A stretch of DNA of 64,000 nt, taken from positions 3,118,545-3,182,544 of the forward strand of contig NC_049980.1 of the NCBI RefSeq assembly GCF_000003815.2, given 5' to 3'. Under the pieces are notes generated by a model, which saw nothing but the letters and a program-made list of their open reading frames with translations, was not told where the DNA came from and made no database searches. Source of the stretch: Branchiostoma floridae. Taxonomy: Eukaryota; Chordata; Leptocardii; Amphioxiformes; Branchiostomatidae. The translations under genes were made by a program, and so were the position numbers. The first letter of the stretch is position 1. Each line of letters starts with the position of its first letter. Positions 35,350 through 46,250 of this stretch are shown here, one piece after another.

Positions 35350-35855
35350 ATCCTCGGCCTCACCCAGAAATAATAAGCACAGCTCAGATTTCGAAGCACA
35401 ACTTTATAGTATGAAGCCTTTTATCAATATCCTCCAAATTTCAAATCATTGCAGTCATTACTTTACAGGCATTCGTTTGTTGAAAATTAGAAGGAAAGTA
35501 GCCAGAAAAACAAGGGTGATTTGTGATCAAACGTGTGGGTCAAGTTTCCCATGTCGTAAATTCTTCTCATTAGCAAAAGACATTGTCAAAATGTTTGATA
35601 ATGATTCTCTTCCTATTTCAAGCAGAAAGAAGTGACTTCCAGCAGCACAAGTTGACCCGCACACCTCAGGTCACAACTCAATTGTTTCTTTACCTTCTCC
35701 CTTACCGGTATGTAACGCTACTGGGTGTCGCCTGCAAAGTAATGATCACAATAATTTGAATTTTGGTACACATTCGAATACGACTTTATTTTTGACATCT
35801 ATCCTTCGAAATCTGAGTTGTGCTAATTAGTTCTGGGTGAGGCCGAGGACTTGGA
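35350..35855. mobile_element. Inverted-repeat element (~500 bp)
   Basis: CCTCGGCCTCACCCAGAA (35353) and its inverse TTCTGGGTGAGGCCGAGG (~35834-35851) bracket the segment. Pairing continues inwards through AATCTGAG..GTGCT. No ORF. Confidence 0.55.
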
Positions 35856-36270
35856 TTGATCACCCCTTGTATTCCCAATTTTTCAACATAAGGAAAACTA
35901 TGAACTTATTTTCTATTACAAAATGGAGAAAGTACTTTAATTCGAACAAGATATCTATAGTTATTCATTATTTATATAGCCAAGGAGGTCAACCTTTTTT
36001 TAACCTCCTTGATACAGCTAACTGAATGATATGGTGCTCAGGTAATGTAAATGAAAAGAACGTATACCTGCTTATCATCTTCTTTCCCTCAATGGACAGA
36101 ATTAGCACAGTCTACATGTCAAATTGGTCATTTTTTGGGGGAAAGTCATTTTTCCCAGGAAAATTATTTGTTTTCCTCCGTTTAGCAGCCTGTAAAAACT
36201 GCCCCAAAATTTAGCAATTTTTTCCGAATTGGTGAAAGTTATATTTTATTCTAAAAAAATGGTTATTACC
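35856..36270. other. No recognised gene
   Basis: AT-rich; small ORFs without motifs. Confidence 0.4.
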
Positions 36271-36275
36271 AAATA

Positions 36276-39050
36276 CAGTCAAACCTGTATTAGCGGCCAC
36301 CTTTGCATAACGGCCACCTGCCCATAGTGGCCACTTTTTGTCGGTCCCTTGGATTCGTAATGATTAAGAAATAGGCCACCTGTCCAACGCGGCCACGGCC
36401 ACACGATTTCCGGTCCCGCAGACACAGAAACACTGCTGATAACGGCCACACGGACCGCTGATCTATGTTTCGGCACGCGTTCGGCCATATATATACAGCG
36501 GCCGTATCGTCACCCTACGACGGATTTAAAGCTCTTTGACTTATTATATTTCAGCCATACCATATATGGTATGGTGAAATATATTGTATTCGTAATGTTT
36601 CTTTCTCCTGTCAAATCTTCAAATCGATTCATCTCCGTCGTTCCGGGACCGAATGACCTGACATTTGGCACAAGGGTAGAGTAGGTCAATACCGAGGTGC
36701 TTTTTGCTCATTTTTTTCATATCTGCCTCTAAAATGATTTTATTGAAGTTTAAAGGTCACGTTTTGACCAAAACGGTATATTTTGGCCCCCTGTACCCTT
36801 GAATTACAATGGAATGACCTGAAATTTGGTGTAGATAGGCATTATATAGTTGGTAAAATGATCCAAGTAAAATTTTTGGCATAAACCAATCTCAAATTGT
36901 TAATTTCTGCACTTTTCTGAGGGTAAATTGGTTTTCTTTCGGCCTTCTCCCGTGAACTCCCGTGACCCCAGAGCCCACACGTGCCAGGTGCCAGCGGTCT
37001 GGGGAGAGTGAGAGTTAATTACTTTATGGACGCCAGCCAATCAGCGACGAGAAAGGCGAATGCTAGTTAATATTCATAAGCGGGGCCTTGCAATCCAGTA
37101 TGTACACAAACAGATGCATATTACAGCCTTACAGGGCCACACAGTGGCCATATGTTACCCTGTGCCCGGTTTGAAATTGTAGTTTGCGAGGATTTGGAGT
37201 TCAGACAGGGTCATTTGAGCGGCAGCGGACGGTATGCGTGCATTGAACGTTAGAATACAAGTCTGTGTTGATGAATTTACCAACATTTCGCATGGCACTA
37301 TCAATCATTTTCGCCAGATTTGACTTTGGGGGTTAGTTCAGACAATCGAGAAAATGTTACTTGGCAGAAAACGCGGGAAAATTGTTTAGTTCTGATCTAT
37401 GATGACACGTAAGTTTGACAGTGGCGAGAATGCATGTATTTTTCCCCAAACAAATGTAGGTACTTCTAGTGTTGTTGTTCTTTTTTGACGTAAACTTTGT
37501 ACATTCAAATTGTAAGTAACTTTAAACTGCCAGAGTTTGAGCCCAGTAAAAGACTCTTAGTACCAGAGTATCACCACTGACCTCCGAAAAGAAACCCCCG
37601 AACAAGGTAGAAACTCCTATCCTCCAGGTCTCGCACGCTACGAGCAGGAAATTATAACACTCAGACAAGATTACGTCCGATGGCTGATTGCATACAAAGT
37701 AAAACAATTTAACAGTGGTATGCTGGGGCATATACTTAACAAAGAATTCGAAGGAAAATGAAATATATAGATAAAGCCAAATCAAGTTAACTTGTTGGTC
37801 CTGAGATTTTTCAGAAAAGAAATAAAGCGACAGGGTGGTAAAATTCTTGGAAAAATTCGAGACGTCTCCGTTTATGTAATGGCTCATACAAAACAAGAAG
37901 AAGATTGAAGTTTTTAGCTTGAAAAAAAACAACACTCCTACTACACAGTACCTGCACCTGCTTGACAATTATTAAAACGTATGCCCTACTTGATTAAAAA
38001 AAGTTCACTGCAATAATAAATGTACCTACATCACAAGGAGATTATGGCGGTACTTAGACCTAGTTATCGAAGTGGAAATGGTTGAATGGCGTCATGTAAT
38101 TTCATGATGAAAATATTCTGAATGGAAGATGCGCTTTTTTTCACTCTCGGAAAAATAGGAGCTGCCGCAATTCTAAAAACCAATCAGTTATGCATAGGCG
38201 CTCCTGTGGAATATTATATTCTTCCATATGGGCCCGGGGCATATTGGGCAAGCTCTGTTTTGACCTGGAATCAATTCACAATATTAGTTCTCTTTTGGGG
38301 ATAACTTACAGTTAATTTTTGCGCAGGGGTGACTTGCATGGAACAGTCCAATGTTGCGTGGGAATGGGTATGGCTGAAATATGCTGTATTTGCACCCAAG
38401 CAAATGTCGGCCTTTCTAGTTTTCAAAACAAAACTTCGTAAACTGGCGCTACCCATACCCGCTGACAAAAGAGGTCATATAAGGTCAATAGACGACACCA
38501 ATATTACGGAGGTAAATTGTGTTAAAGTTACGTTCTAATACACTATCGCTTAGGTTAATTTACATCACAAAAATTTCTAAATAAATTGTTACAAAGACAA
38601 AATGATATGAACTTCAGACTATGGTGGATTTTATTCTTACATTTATTAAGAGATAAGTCTAAAATGACGTGACTTTTCTTGTGAGTACCACATTAGCATA
38701 ATGGGCGAATCTGACGTGTGAACGCGAGTGGGAACACACGGACAGCCAAGTATCAAAGGATACAAGACGAAAGATCAAAGAAATATGATGATACCGGTCT
38801 CTTCAGACAATATCAACTGTAGAACTTTTTTTTTAAAACTTTTTATAGCTTTTGTTTTCTTAATACATATAGTGTAAAAATCATTGCAGTACATGTACAG
38901 TACTGTATTGTGTGAATTAAGATCAGTGGGTACTAAAACCATGTGTAACTTATTGCTTGTGGTCAATTAATTAGCATATTCTCTATAGTGGCCACCTCTC
39001 TATAGTGGCCAATTTTGACCTTGAGTGGCCGCTATAGACAGGTTTGACTG
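36276..39050. mobile_element. Tigger/pogo-like transposon, subfamily 1, split by a Helitron
   Basis: CAGTCAAACCTG/CAGGTTTGACTG ends with TA at 36274-36275 and 39051-39052. The outer parts (36276-36543 and 38420-39050) match 4801-5705 in reverse. The interior 1.9 kb is foreign. Confidence 0.85.
36544..38419 (+). mobile_element. Helitron-like insertion ending in hairpin-CTAG
   Basis: Comparison with the intact relative (junction at 5429/5430) shows insertion between GACTTA and TTTTCAAAAC with no duplication, which is the A|T target of Helitrons. The 3' end has hairpin ATTTGC/GCAAAT (~38377-38394) followed ~10 nt later by CTAG and host T. The left end begins TTATATTTCAGCC, not the canonical TC, and contains a 36-bp palindrome. 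No Rep/helicase ORF was found, so it is non-autonomous. A second hairpin-CTAG-like terminus is at ~37450-37469. Confidence 0.75.
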
Positions 39051-39052
39051 TA

Positions 39053-39372
39053 TGACATTTCTATAGAAACTAAGTCTGTTGGTCAGTGACAAGGCACCTT
39101 TTTCTATCGGAAATGTTGAATTGTCCGAAAATCAATGTTTTGAGAAGCTGTAGCGTGTTCCGAGAGACAGTTAAATCACCCCCAAATCATAAATAAAACT
39201 CTGAACCAAGACCAAAACTGACCAAGTGTCTGCCACAGGATCCACGAAATATTCCAGCAAAGCTACTTAAGGGCTACAATACTTGAAATTTTCAAATGAT
39301 GGCTCCCATCGGTTTTACATCGGTTTTCAGTAACATCAAAACTCCACCAGGTGCCATAATACCACATCAAGA
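39053..39372. other. No recognised gene
   Basis: Nothing supported. Confidence 0.4.
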
Positions 39373-39375
39373 TAA

Positions 39376-40258
39376 GGCCATACCAATTTAATTTGTTGGT
39401 TCTCGGATTTTTCCAGAAAAAAGTTGGAGCGACAGGGTGAAAAAAAAAAAAAAAACTTGCAACAAGTCTGGATTCAGGTCCAGAGTTTCAGGTTGGTAAT
39501 TCCAGACCTGAAACCATGGTATATGTGTGGCAAAATACTTATCCAGTTACAATTACATGAAAAATTTGCATGTAAGCATACATTTTACATGTAATTTCAA
39601 CAATACAAACGCAAAATAATGTGCAATCAGTATTACAGAAGTACACACAGTAATAAAGCTTAACAGTTGTAATAAATCATCATAGTAAATCATTAACAAC
39701 ATTAAAAAACTTTAAAAAATTTTTCAGCATAGTATAATGTCTAATGTAAGTTAGCAACAACAACAGCAAAATGACTTCATTTCACCCAAAAAATAAAAGA
39801 GTGCCTGAAACATCTGATTCATTATTCTCTTTGTGAAAGCTGCAGTTTAAACAAAAAACGCTAGAGTGTACTCCTCATTTGCATGAAATTGCATCATTTA
39901 CATACTTGTGACTGGCTACATGCTGCCATTTTGGTTTGCCGGCAACGAAATTTTCGTCATTTTCCAGCACAAATTTCACGATCTATTGGTGGTTTTCGAT
40001 GATCTACAACACAAAGGAAAACATAAGCAGGTGATAGTTGTTTTTGCATGTCCAGTACTTGTTTCAGAAGTTTGTTTAACTGAGCCGAAGTTTGTCCAGC
40101 AACTTGTGGACATTTAACTCTCACGAACATGCAAATGAGTTCTCATGAACATGCAAATAATCTCAAGGTCGTGTGGCAAGTCCATTTTTTTTTTTTTTGG
40201 AAATTGGGAAAAATAGAAGCGGCGATTCCGAGAACCAACAGATTAAATTGGTATGGCC
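39376..40258. mobile_element. Harbinger-like non-autonomous transposon (883 bp)
   Basis: TIR GGCCATACCAATTTAATTTG is inverted at the right end. TAA flanks both sides (39373-39375, 40259-40261), matching the 3-bp target duplications of PIF/Harbinger. Same TIR family as 47914-48280. Confidence 0.75.
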
Positions 40259-40681
40259 TAACATTGTAATACTATAGTAAAAAGAGGACCGGGGGCCAAT
40301 GGTGCTTTCAAATTCAACAAGTGACAATGTACATGATACATGCATTTTCCACTTGGAACTTGAAGCAAGTGATCAAGTAAAATTGTTGTCACTAACTTCT
40401 ATTAATCAAATCAAATCAAACTTTATTGAATCAACATGGCAGTCATCCAGACTGAATTGCGTTGATTTGACAGTGAAACAAAATAATAATACTAATATAT
40501 TGGCAGTTAAAATCATATATAGTTGAAATCAAGATAAAGGTAGAATACAATTTCTAAAACCATTTCGTGTGTCAATCTCTTAACGACGTACATAACAACA
40601 CAACAATAACAACTGAGTACATGACAGTCTGTATATTGCACATGATGGGGGCGAACAATATTGCACATAGTGACATGGGGC

Positions 40682-41074
40682 TCACACTAAGTCTAGTAAG
40701 TCTCTTGCTGCCCTCGCCACAAACGAGTTCCTATGTCTCTCGGTACGGCTGACTGGCAGTTTGTACGGCTTTCTGCGTCTCAGTTCATATCGCGGATCTT
40801 CATTTGGTTGAAGGAAGACGTGGCAGGGGTGTGAGGGATATTTCAGAATCCTTTTCAACTCGCGTAGAGACGCCTCCCTTTGCCTTGACTCAAGGGTTGG
40901 CAGATTGTTACAGGGTAAACCACATATCTTGAGGCATGTCTTTTGAACTTTTTCCAAGTCATCTGACAAACCACGTGGGAGACCGCCCCAGACAGGGGAG
41001 GCATACTCGAGCACCGGGCGGATGAAAGATATGTAAATTTGCAAAACAACATCTGAAGGTAACCCATTACTTGC
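40682..41074 (-). pseudogene. C-terminal part of CR1-like reverse transcriptase
   Basis: Encodes the region after the RT palm: SFIRPVLEYASPVW, then VQKTCLKICG and the Arg-rich C-terminus ending at a stop near 40682. These are the thumb and C-terminal blocks of CR1/L2-clade ORF2. The N-terminal continuation is the 45875-46234 piece. Confidence 0.85.
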
Positions 41075-44000
41075 TAGTATACTACTGTTAGCGGTGTTAC
41101 CACGGCCAGTCGTTCTCCCTAAATGGGATAAGAGTACTAGCATTGTAAACGCAGAGTCAGGAACATGGATTACTCAGACTCCCAACCTCGTAAAACTCAA
41201 CCCTGGTCTGCTCGGAGTAAGGTCTCTTGCACCGTCAACTACTTGTACAGACAGGCGTAGGCAAACTGTTAACATTCTTGTTTGTACCACACTACTGCTG
41301 GCTGGAGATATTGCCCCAAACCCTGGCCCAGTTGTGGATGGACTGCCTCACTGGAGAAAGGGCCTGGTGTACGCCTTCTACAATGTGGTCTCTCTCTCGC
41401 GACATCTACATGAGATCCAGCAGTTACTCCTGAAGAATACCCGTATACATGTACTAGGGCTAACTGAAACTCGCTTAAGTGACACCATTCCAGACACTCT
41501 CGTGGAGGTTAGCGGATACACCTTGTACAGGAAAGACAGGGACCGGCATGGCGGGGGTGTGGGTGTATATGTCAAACAGACTATTCCAGCCCAGCGTCGA
41601 CATGATCTTGAGCAGGCGGACGTCGAGGTTTGCTGTGTGGACATCAAGCCAAACAAGGCCCGTAAAACTCTGTTGGCTTGCATCTACCGCCCACCCAAAG
41701 CTGGCTCTGAATGGAGGGACTCTGCAGAAGGACTTGTACACAAACTCAACGCAACTGCTGAAGAAGAAAATGCAGATGTCATAATCATGGGGGACTTCAA
41801 TTCAGACTTGTTAAAATCAACCCAAGCGTTGTCATCTGTGGAATTCCTAATGGGATTGTACCAGTTAGTACCTATCATACTTCAACCCACCCGCATAACA
41901 GAGTCCACAGAATCGTGTATTGACAATATGTTTGTAACAAACCCAGAACGCTTCAGATCAAGTGCAAGTGTGGCATGGGGACCGTCGGACCACAACCTTA
42001 TCCTGGCCTGTGCACAAGCAGGAAGAGAGGCATGCGGTACACGCTGGTGTGAATACAGGTCTTACAAGCAGTACACCCAACAATCTTTTATTGATGGACT
42101 CAAGTCAGTTCACTGGGATACAGTATTAGACTGCACTGATGTAACGGATGCTTGGGATGCTTTTAAGGATATTTTCCTGAATGTAGCTGACAAATTCGCT
42201 CCGCTGTGCAAGAGGAGAGTGAGGGATAACAACACTGTTGCTCCTTGGATGACGGACAGGGTAAAAAACATGATGGGGCGACGCGACGCAGCTAGACGCA
42301 AAGCAATCAAAACCAAGGAGGGAAAAGACTGGGAGGTCTACCGGGTGATAAGGAACCAGACAACGTCAGCAGTCAGAAAGGCAAAGAAAATCCACTTTGC
42401 TGAAGCTGTGACAGAAGCGAAAGGAGATCAAAGCCTCATGTGGAAAATTATTAACGCCTTCACAGGGAAATCCAAAGGGAAGTGTCAAGTTCAGAACTTG
42501 GCGAGACCTGACGGTACCAATATATCGGACCCCAGCGAAATGTCTCAAGAGTTCAATAGCTACTTCGCAACTTGTGCTACAAGCCTTGCCGATAGTATGC
42601 CAACCTCCCAGAAAGATCCTCTCCGACACATACCGGAGCCTAGTACAGAGTTCAGCTTTGAGTCAGTTGACGAATCGACAGTGCTAAGTGAACTTCTCAG
42701 ATTGAAAGCAAAGAAGGCCACTGGGCTGGACAATATCCCCTCAAAACTGCTTAAGGACTCCGCCCCTGTCATTGTCAGACCACTGACACACATATTTAAC
42801 CTATCACTTGCCACGGGAGAAGTCCCTAGTGACTGGAAGGCGGCAAAGATCACACCCATTTACAAGTCCGGTAATCGAACTAATGTGGCCAACTACCGTC
42901 CTGTCTCTGTACTGAGTGTAACATCCAAAGTGTTGGAAAACCTCGTTGGTAACCAAGTATCACGCTACATGGCCCAGAACAACCTTCTCACGGTATACCA
43001 AAGTGGGTTTCGGAGAAACCACAGTACTGCCTCTGCAGTTTTGAAGATTGTGGAGGATATTAGGTCGGCCAATAATAGTCGCCAGGTCACAGTTGCTCTC
43101 TTCCTAGACTTACGCAAAGCATTTGACACTGTGAATCATGCCATTCTGTTGAGTAAGCTCAAGAAACTGGGTTTTGATAGGGATGCAACAAAATGGTTTA
43201 CATCATACCTCTCTGGTCGCTCACAATGCACTAGTATGCAAAGTCAATGTTCAGAGATGGCTGCAGTCACCTGCGGGGTACCACAGGGGAGCGTACTTGG
43301 TCCCTTGCTGTTTTGTTTATATGTCAACGACATGCCACAGGTTCTAGAAAAATGCAAAATACACTTGTATGCAGACGACACCGCAATCTATTACTCGGCG
43401 GGCACGATGAAAGAGTGTGAAGAGGCAGTTTCCCAGGATATGAAGAGAGTGTCAGACTGGTTAATTGATAATAGACTTTCTCTCCATCATGACAAGACAA
43501 AGTCTATGCTATTCGGGGTTCCTCAGAAGCTGAGACATGTTGGGACAACAGTTCAGATCACAGACGGTGTTAACATTTATGAGCAAGTTAACACTTTCAA
43601 ATATTTGGGCATCACTCTAGACCCATCGCTCCAGTGGTCAGCTCACATAACAAATATCACGAAAAAAATATTCAGTGGCCTCAGTGCAATGAGACGTGCA
43701 AAACCCTACGTAACAAAAGAAATATTACATACTATGTGTCAAACTTTGGTGTTGTCGCACTTGGACTACTGTGGCGCGGCGTGGTTGCCAAGCCTTGTAC
43801 AGGGCAAGAAAACACAAATGCTGCAACTCGACAGGCTGCTGTTTAGAGCTGCAAGGATGATTACAGGCTACACACTCCGGGATCATGTCCCAGTTGGTAA
43901 ACTGTTAGCGGAGGCGGGGTTGGTGTCGGTGAGAAATCGGGCGGAAAAAATCAGTCTGGCCACAGTTTTCAATGCTGTACGAGGAAAAGCCCCTTTGTAC

Positions 44001-44415
44001 ATATCTGACATGTTCAGGTGGAAGTCACCACCAACTATAAGAGCTCGCACCCGCACGGCTGTTAAAATGTTCGCTGACTGGGACCCTCACCAGTTGAACT
44101 GTCCCGTAGCAAGCCTGAAGTGCTACGAGGGAAGCTTAAAGTCTTTTGGCCCCCAACTGTGGAACAAACTGTCACTGAAGCACCGCAAGACTCTGGGACC
44201 GGTTAAGTTTATCAAGGAACTGTGAGGTCTAGATGGAAATGACAAGTGAAATTGTGAGTTGTGATATGTCGTTTTGTGGTTATGCACTATTGTATGTGTT
44301 ATTGTAATATTGCAAAGTTTTAAATTGTATTTTTGTTTACCCAGCATTGCCTGAAAAACAGGTTGTTATGTACCTGAGTGTTACTGCTGGTAAAATAAAT
44401 AAACTGAAACTGAAG
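41075..44415 (+). mobile_element. 5'-truncated non-LTR retrotransposon (CR1/L2 group)
   Basis: Inserted into the CR1-like LINE in opposite orientation. The 3' end has a ~190-bp UTR and AAATAAATAAACTGAAACTG tail. The 5' end starts inside the ORF, so the copy is truncated. No target duplication is visible; the host frame joins exactly at 41074/44416. Confidence 0.9.
41094..44225 (+). CDS. APE endonuclease-reverse transcriptase polyprotein (5'-truncated ORF2)
   Basis: An unbroken frame of 1043 codons. Order: 2A-like GDIAPNPGP at residues 71-79; APE-type endonuclease with TETR (124-127), GDFN (233-236) and SDH (298-300); reverse transcriptase with YRPVS (~600), FLDLRKAFDTVNH, GVPQGSVLGPLL and catalytic YADD (~759); C-terminal RT-linked region ending KFIKEL. 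It nicks target DNA and copies its RNA by target-primed reverse transcription. The frame is open upstream of 41094 to the insertion edge and has no in-frame ATG before residue 232, so this copy has lost its true start. The intact frame implies a young insertion. Confidence 0.93.
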   Translation: MLPRPVVLPKWDKSTSIVNAESGTWITQTPNLVKLNPGLLGVRSLAPSTTCTDRRRQTVNILVCTTLLLAGDIAPNPGPVVDGLPHWRKGLVYAFYNVVSLSRHLHEIQQLLLKNTRIHVLGLTETRLSDTIPDTLVEVSGYTLYRKDRDRHGGGVGVYVKQTIPAQRRHDLEQADVEVCCVDIKPNKARKTLLACIYRPPKAGSEWRDSAEGLVHKLNATAEEENADVIIMGDFNSDLLKSTQALSSVEFLMGLYQLVPIILQPTRITESTESCIDNMFVTNPERFRSSASVAWGPSDHNLILACAQAGREACGTRWCEYRSYKQYTQQSFIDGLKSVHWDTVLDCTDVTDAWDAFKDIFLNVADKFAPLCKRRVRDNNTVAPWMTDRVKNMMGRRDAARRKAIKTKEGKDWEVYRVIRNQTTSAVRKAKKIHFAEAVTEAKGDQSLMWKIINAFTGKSKGKCQVQNLARPDGTNISDPSEMSQEFNSYFATCATSLADSMPTSQKDPLRHIPEPSTEFSFESVDESTVLSELLRLKAKKATGLDNIPSKLLKDSAPVIVRPLTHIFNLSLATGEVPSDWKAAKITPIYKSGNRTNVANYRPVSVLSVTSKVLENLVGNQVSRYMAQNNLLTVYQSGFRRNHSTASAVLKIVEDIRSANNSRQVTVALFLDLRKAFDTVNHAILLSKLKKLGFDRDATKWFTSYLSGRSQCTSMQSQCSEMAAVTCGVPQGSVLGPLLFCLYVNDMPQVLEKCKIHLYADDTAIYYSAGTMKECEEAVSQDMKRVSDWLIDNRLSLHHDKTKSMLFGVPQKLRHVGTTVQITDGVNIYEQVNTFKYLGITLDPSLQWSAHITNITKKIFSGLSAMRRAKPYVTKEILHTMCQTLVLSHLDYCGAAWLPSLVQGKKTQMLQLDRLLFRAARMITGYTLRDHVPVGKLLAEAGLVSVRNRAEKISLATVFNAVRGKAPLYISDMFRWKSPPTIRARTRTAVKMFADWDPHQLNCPVASLKCYEGSLKSFGPQLWNKLSLKHRKTLGPVKFIKEL

Positions 44416-44443
44416 ATGTCTCGCTACACGCAGGTAATGTATA

Positions 44444-45868
44444 TGTCACAGTGGAGATCACGATCCAGGAGAATCGCCGATCCTCCTAGGAGAGATCGCG
44501 ATCGGAGTTTCTCCTAGGAGAAACTACGATAGATATAAGAAACAGATCCCGATCGCAATCTGTACTAGTAGAATCGGCGATTCTCCTAGTATAGATTGCG
44601 ATCGGGATTTCTCCTAGGAGAAACTCCGATCCAAACTCAAACAATGCTAAGATGTATGAAACAGCAATAATTTTTTTGATAAACAATGATTTTATTCGGT
44701 ATTAATGCAAACCTACTAACTCATTACCAACTACACTCAAGCCTACTTGTGTCACTTCTACAATGTTAACTTCACCGAAGACTATCACACTTGAGTCACT
44801 TCTGCAACTTTACTCAAGGTACACTATAGTATATAGCATCACTTTCATGGTAAATTTCATGTGAGTATGTTTTCTGATAAAGTAATTTCTGATAAAGTAA
44901 TTTCTTTTAAAGTAGTGGCAAAAATCTTATAATATGTGAAAGACACCAACAGGTGATCAAACAATGTGTCAGTATGCAAATTTCACGGCTTTGGAAGAAC
45001 AATAACAACTGTAAAGTTGTCAAACAGGTGTCAAAAAATCAAGCAGAGTTTCAAGATATTACTCACAATTTCACACCTATGCAAATTTCACGGCTTTGGA
45101 AGAACAATAACAACTGTAAAGTTGTCAAACAGGTGTCAAAAAATCAAGCAGAGTTTCAAGATATTACTCACAATTTCACACCTATTGAGTACATTTCACT
45201 AGTCAGACTTGTACTCAATCATTTCACAGCTTTGGGAGAACAATAACCATTGTTAAGTGATCAATAGGTGTCAAAATATCAAGCAGAGTTTCAAGATATC
45301 CTTGAGTGTCATGTAGTTGTAAAAGTGACAATAGTGTAGTATCCTTGAGTATAGTTCTGGGAAAGACACAAATGTGGTAATGTTGAATATGCTGTTAGAA
45401 AAATGATGCTATATACTATATGATAGTGTGGTTGCCTTAGTATAGTTGTAATGACACCAGTAGTGATGACACGAAAGAAGAAGAAGACCAGTATGGTATC
45501 TTGAGTATAGTTGTAGAAGTGACAATAGTGAGGTAGCATTGAGTAGAAGTGTGCATTGAGTAAAGTTGCAGAAGTGACTCAAGTGTGGTAGTCTTCGGTG
45601 AAGTTAACATTGTAGAAGTACAGAAGTAGGCTTGAGTGTAGTTGGTAATGAGTTAGTAGGTTTGCATTTGAAACTGAATAAAATCATTGTTTATCAAAAA
45701 AATTATTGCTGTTTCATACATCTTTGCATCGTTTGAGTTACTACTAGTACAGATTGCGATCGGGATCTGTTTCCTATATCTATCGTAGTTTCTCCTAGGA
45801 GAAACTCCGATCGCAATCTCTCCTAGGAGGATCGGCGATTCTCCTGGATCGTGATCTCCACTGTGACA
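44444..45868. mobile_element. DNA transposon with long palindrome-rich TIRs and TATA duplication
   Basis: TIRs start TGTCACAGTGGAGATCACG and stay alignable for ~390 bp at each end. The outer ~180 bp are packed with palindromes TCTCCTAGGAGA and GATCGCGATC. TATA flanks both sides (44440-44443, 45869-45872), and dropping one copy restores the CR1 frame, fixing the duplication at 4 bp. No transposase was recognised. Confidence 0.85.
44975..45182. repeat. Two tandem 104-bp units inside the TATA element
   Basis: 44975-45078 and 45079-45182 are almost identical (starting GCAAATTTCACGGCTTTGG), with a partial third copy to ~45300. Confidence 0.85.
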
Positions 45869-45874
45869 TATACG

Positions 45875-46234
45875 CGGTTGAGCCTTTGATTGCATGTATT
45901 TAACATGTGGGCCCCATGTAACATCATTGCTGACCATTACTCCAAGGAGCTTGAATGAAGAGACCCTCTCAACGGGCTCGCCCCTTAGCGTAAGTGGTGG
46001 GGGTATTGGCGGATTTCGACGGCAGCTGATGACCATATCTTTTGTCTTTTTTGCATTTGCCCATACATCTACTCTGTCAAGTGAGAGTTGCATTTGCCCC
46101 GGTAAAGATGCCATGAGAAATTCGGAGTTAGTAAGATCGTCCGCGTATTTCACAGGTGTTATGCTGGGCGGTATTCCTATATTACTTAATGTTATACTTT
46201 CTGACATAAAATCAATATCACCAGATAGCTGCAA
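45875..46234 (-). pseudogene. Palm region of CR1-like reverse transcriptase
   Basis: Encodes VKYADDLTNSEF (the catalytic YADD block), a DRVDVWANAKKTKDMVIS segment and the FKLLGVMVSNDVTWGPHV block. An in-frame stop lies just before 46234, so the copy is 5'-truncated. It continues in frame into 44443-44416 and 41074-40682. Confidence 0.85.
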
Positions 46235-46250
46235 TCATATTTTCTTTCGA

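Larger units (their letters stand above)
40404..46250 (-). mobile_element. CR1-like LINE remnant (minus), split by two insertions
   Basis: Segments 45869-46234, 44416-44443 and 40404-41074 form one 5'-truncated LINE 3' half. Its 3' end is at 40404 with a (TTTGA)n-type tail on the minus strand. Removing 41075-44415 and 44444-45868 (with one 4-bp TATA) reconnects one reading frame without a shift. Confidence 0.85.

Noticed and set aside
37522-37968. 148-codon minus ORF
   Set aside because: Inside the Helitron-like insertion; hydrophobic low-complexity composition and no Rep, helicase or other domain.
37767-38200. Third Harbinger-like MITE inside the Helitron
   Set aside because: Left end resembles the GGCCATACC TIR, but the right end is too diverged and no TAA pair is clear.
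41094-41096. GTG at 41094 as the start codon of the retrotransposon ORF
   Set aside because: The frame is open upstream to the insertion edge and no in-frame ATG precedes residue 232; the copy is 5'-truncated, so no true start is present.
44975-45182. Tandem 104-bp units considered as a satellite locus
   Set aside because: Only two and a partial copy, confined to one transposon.
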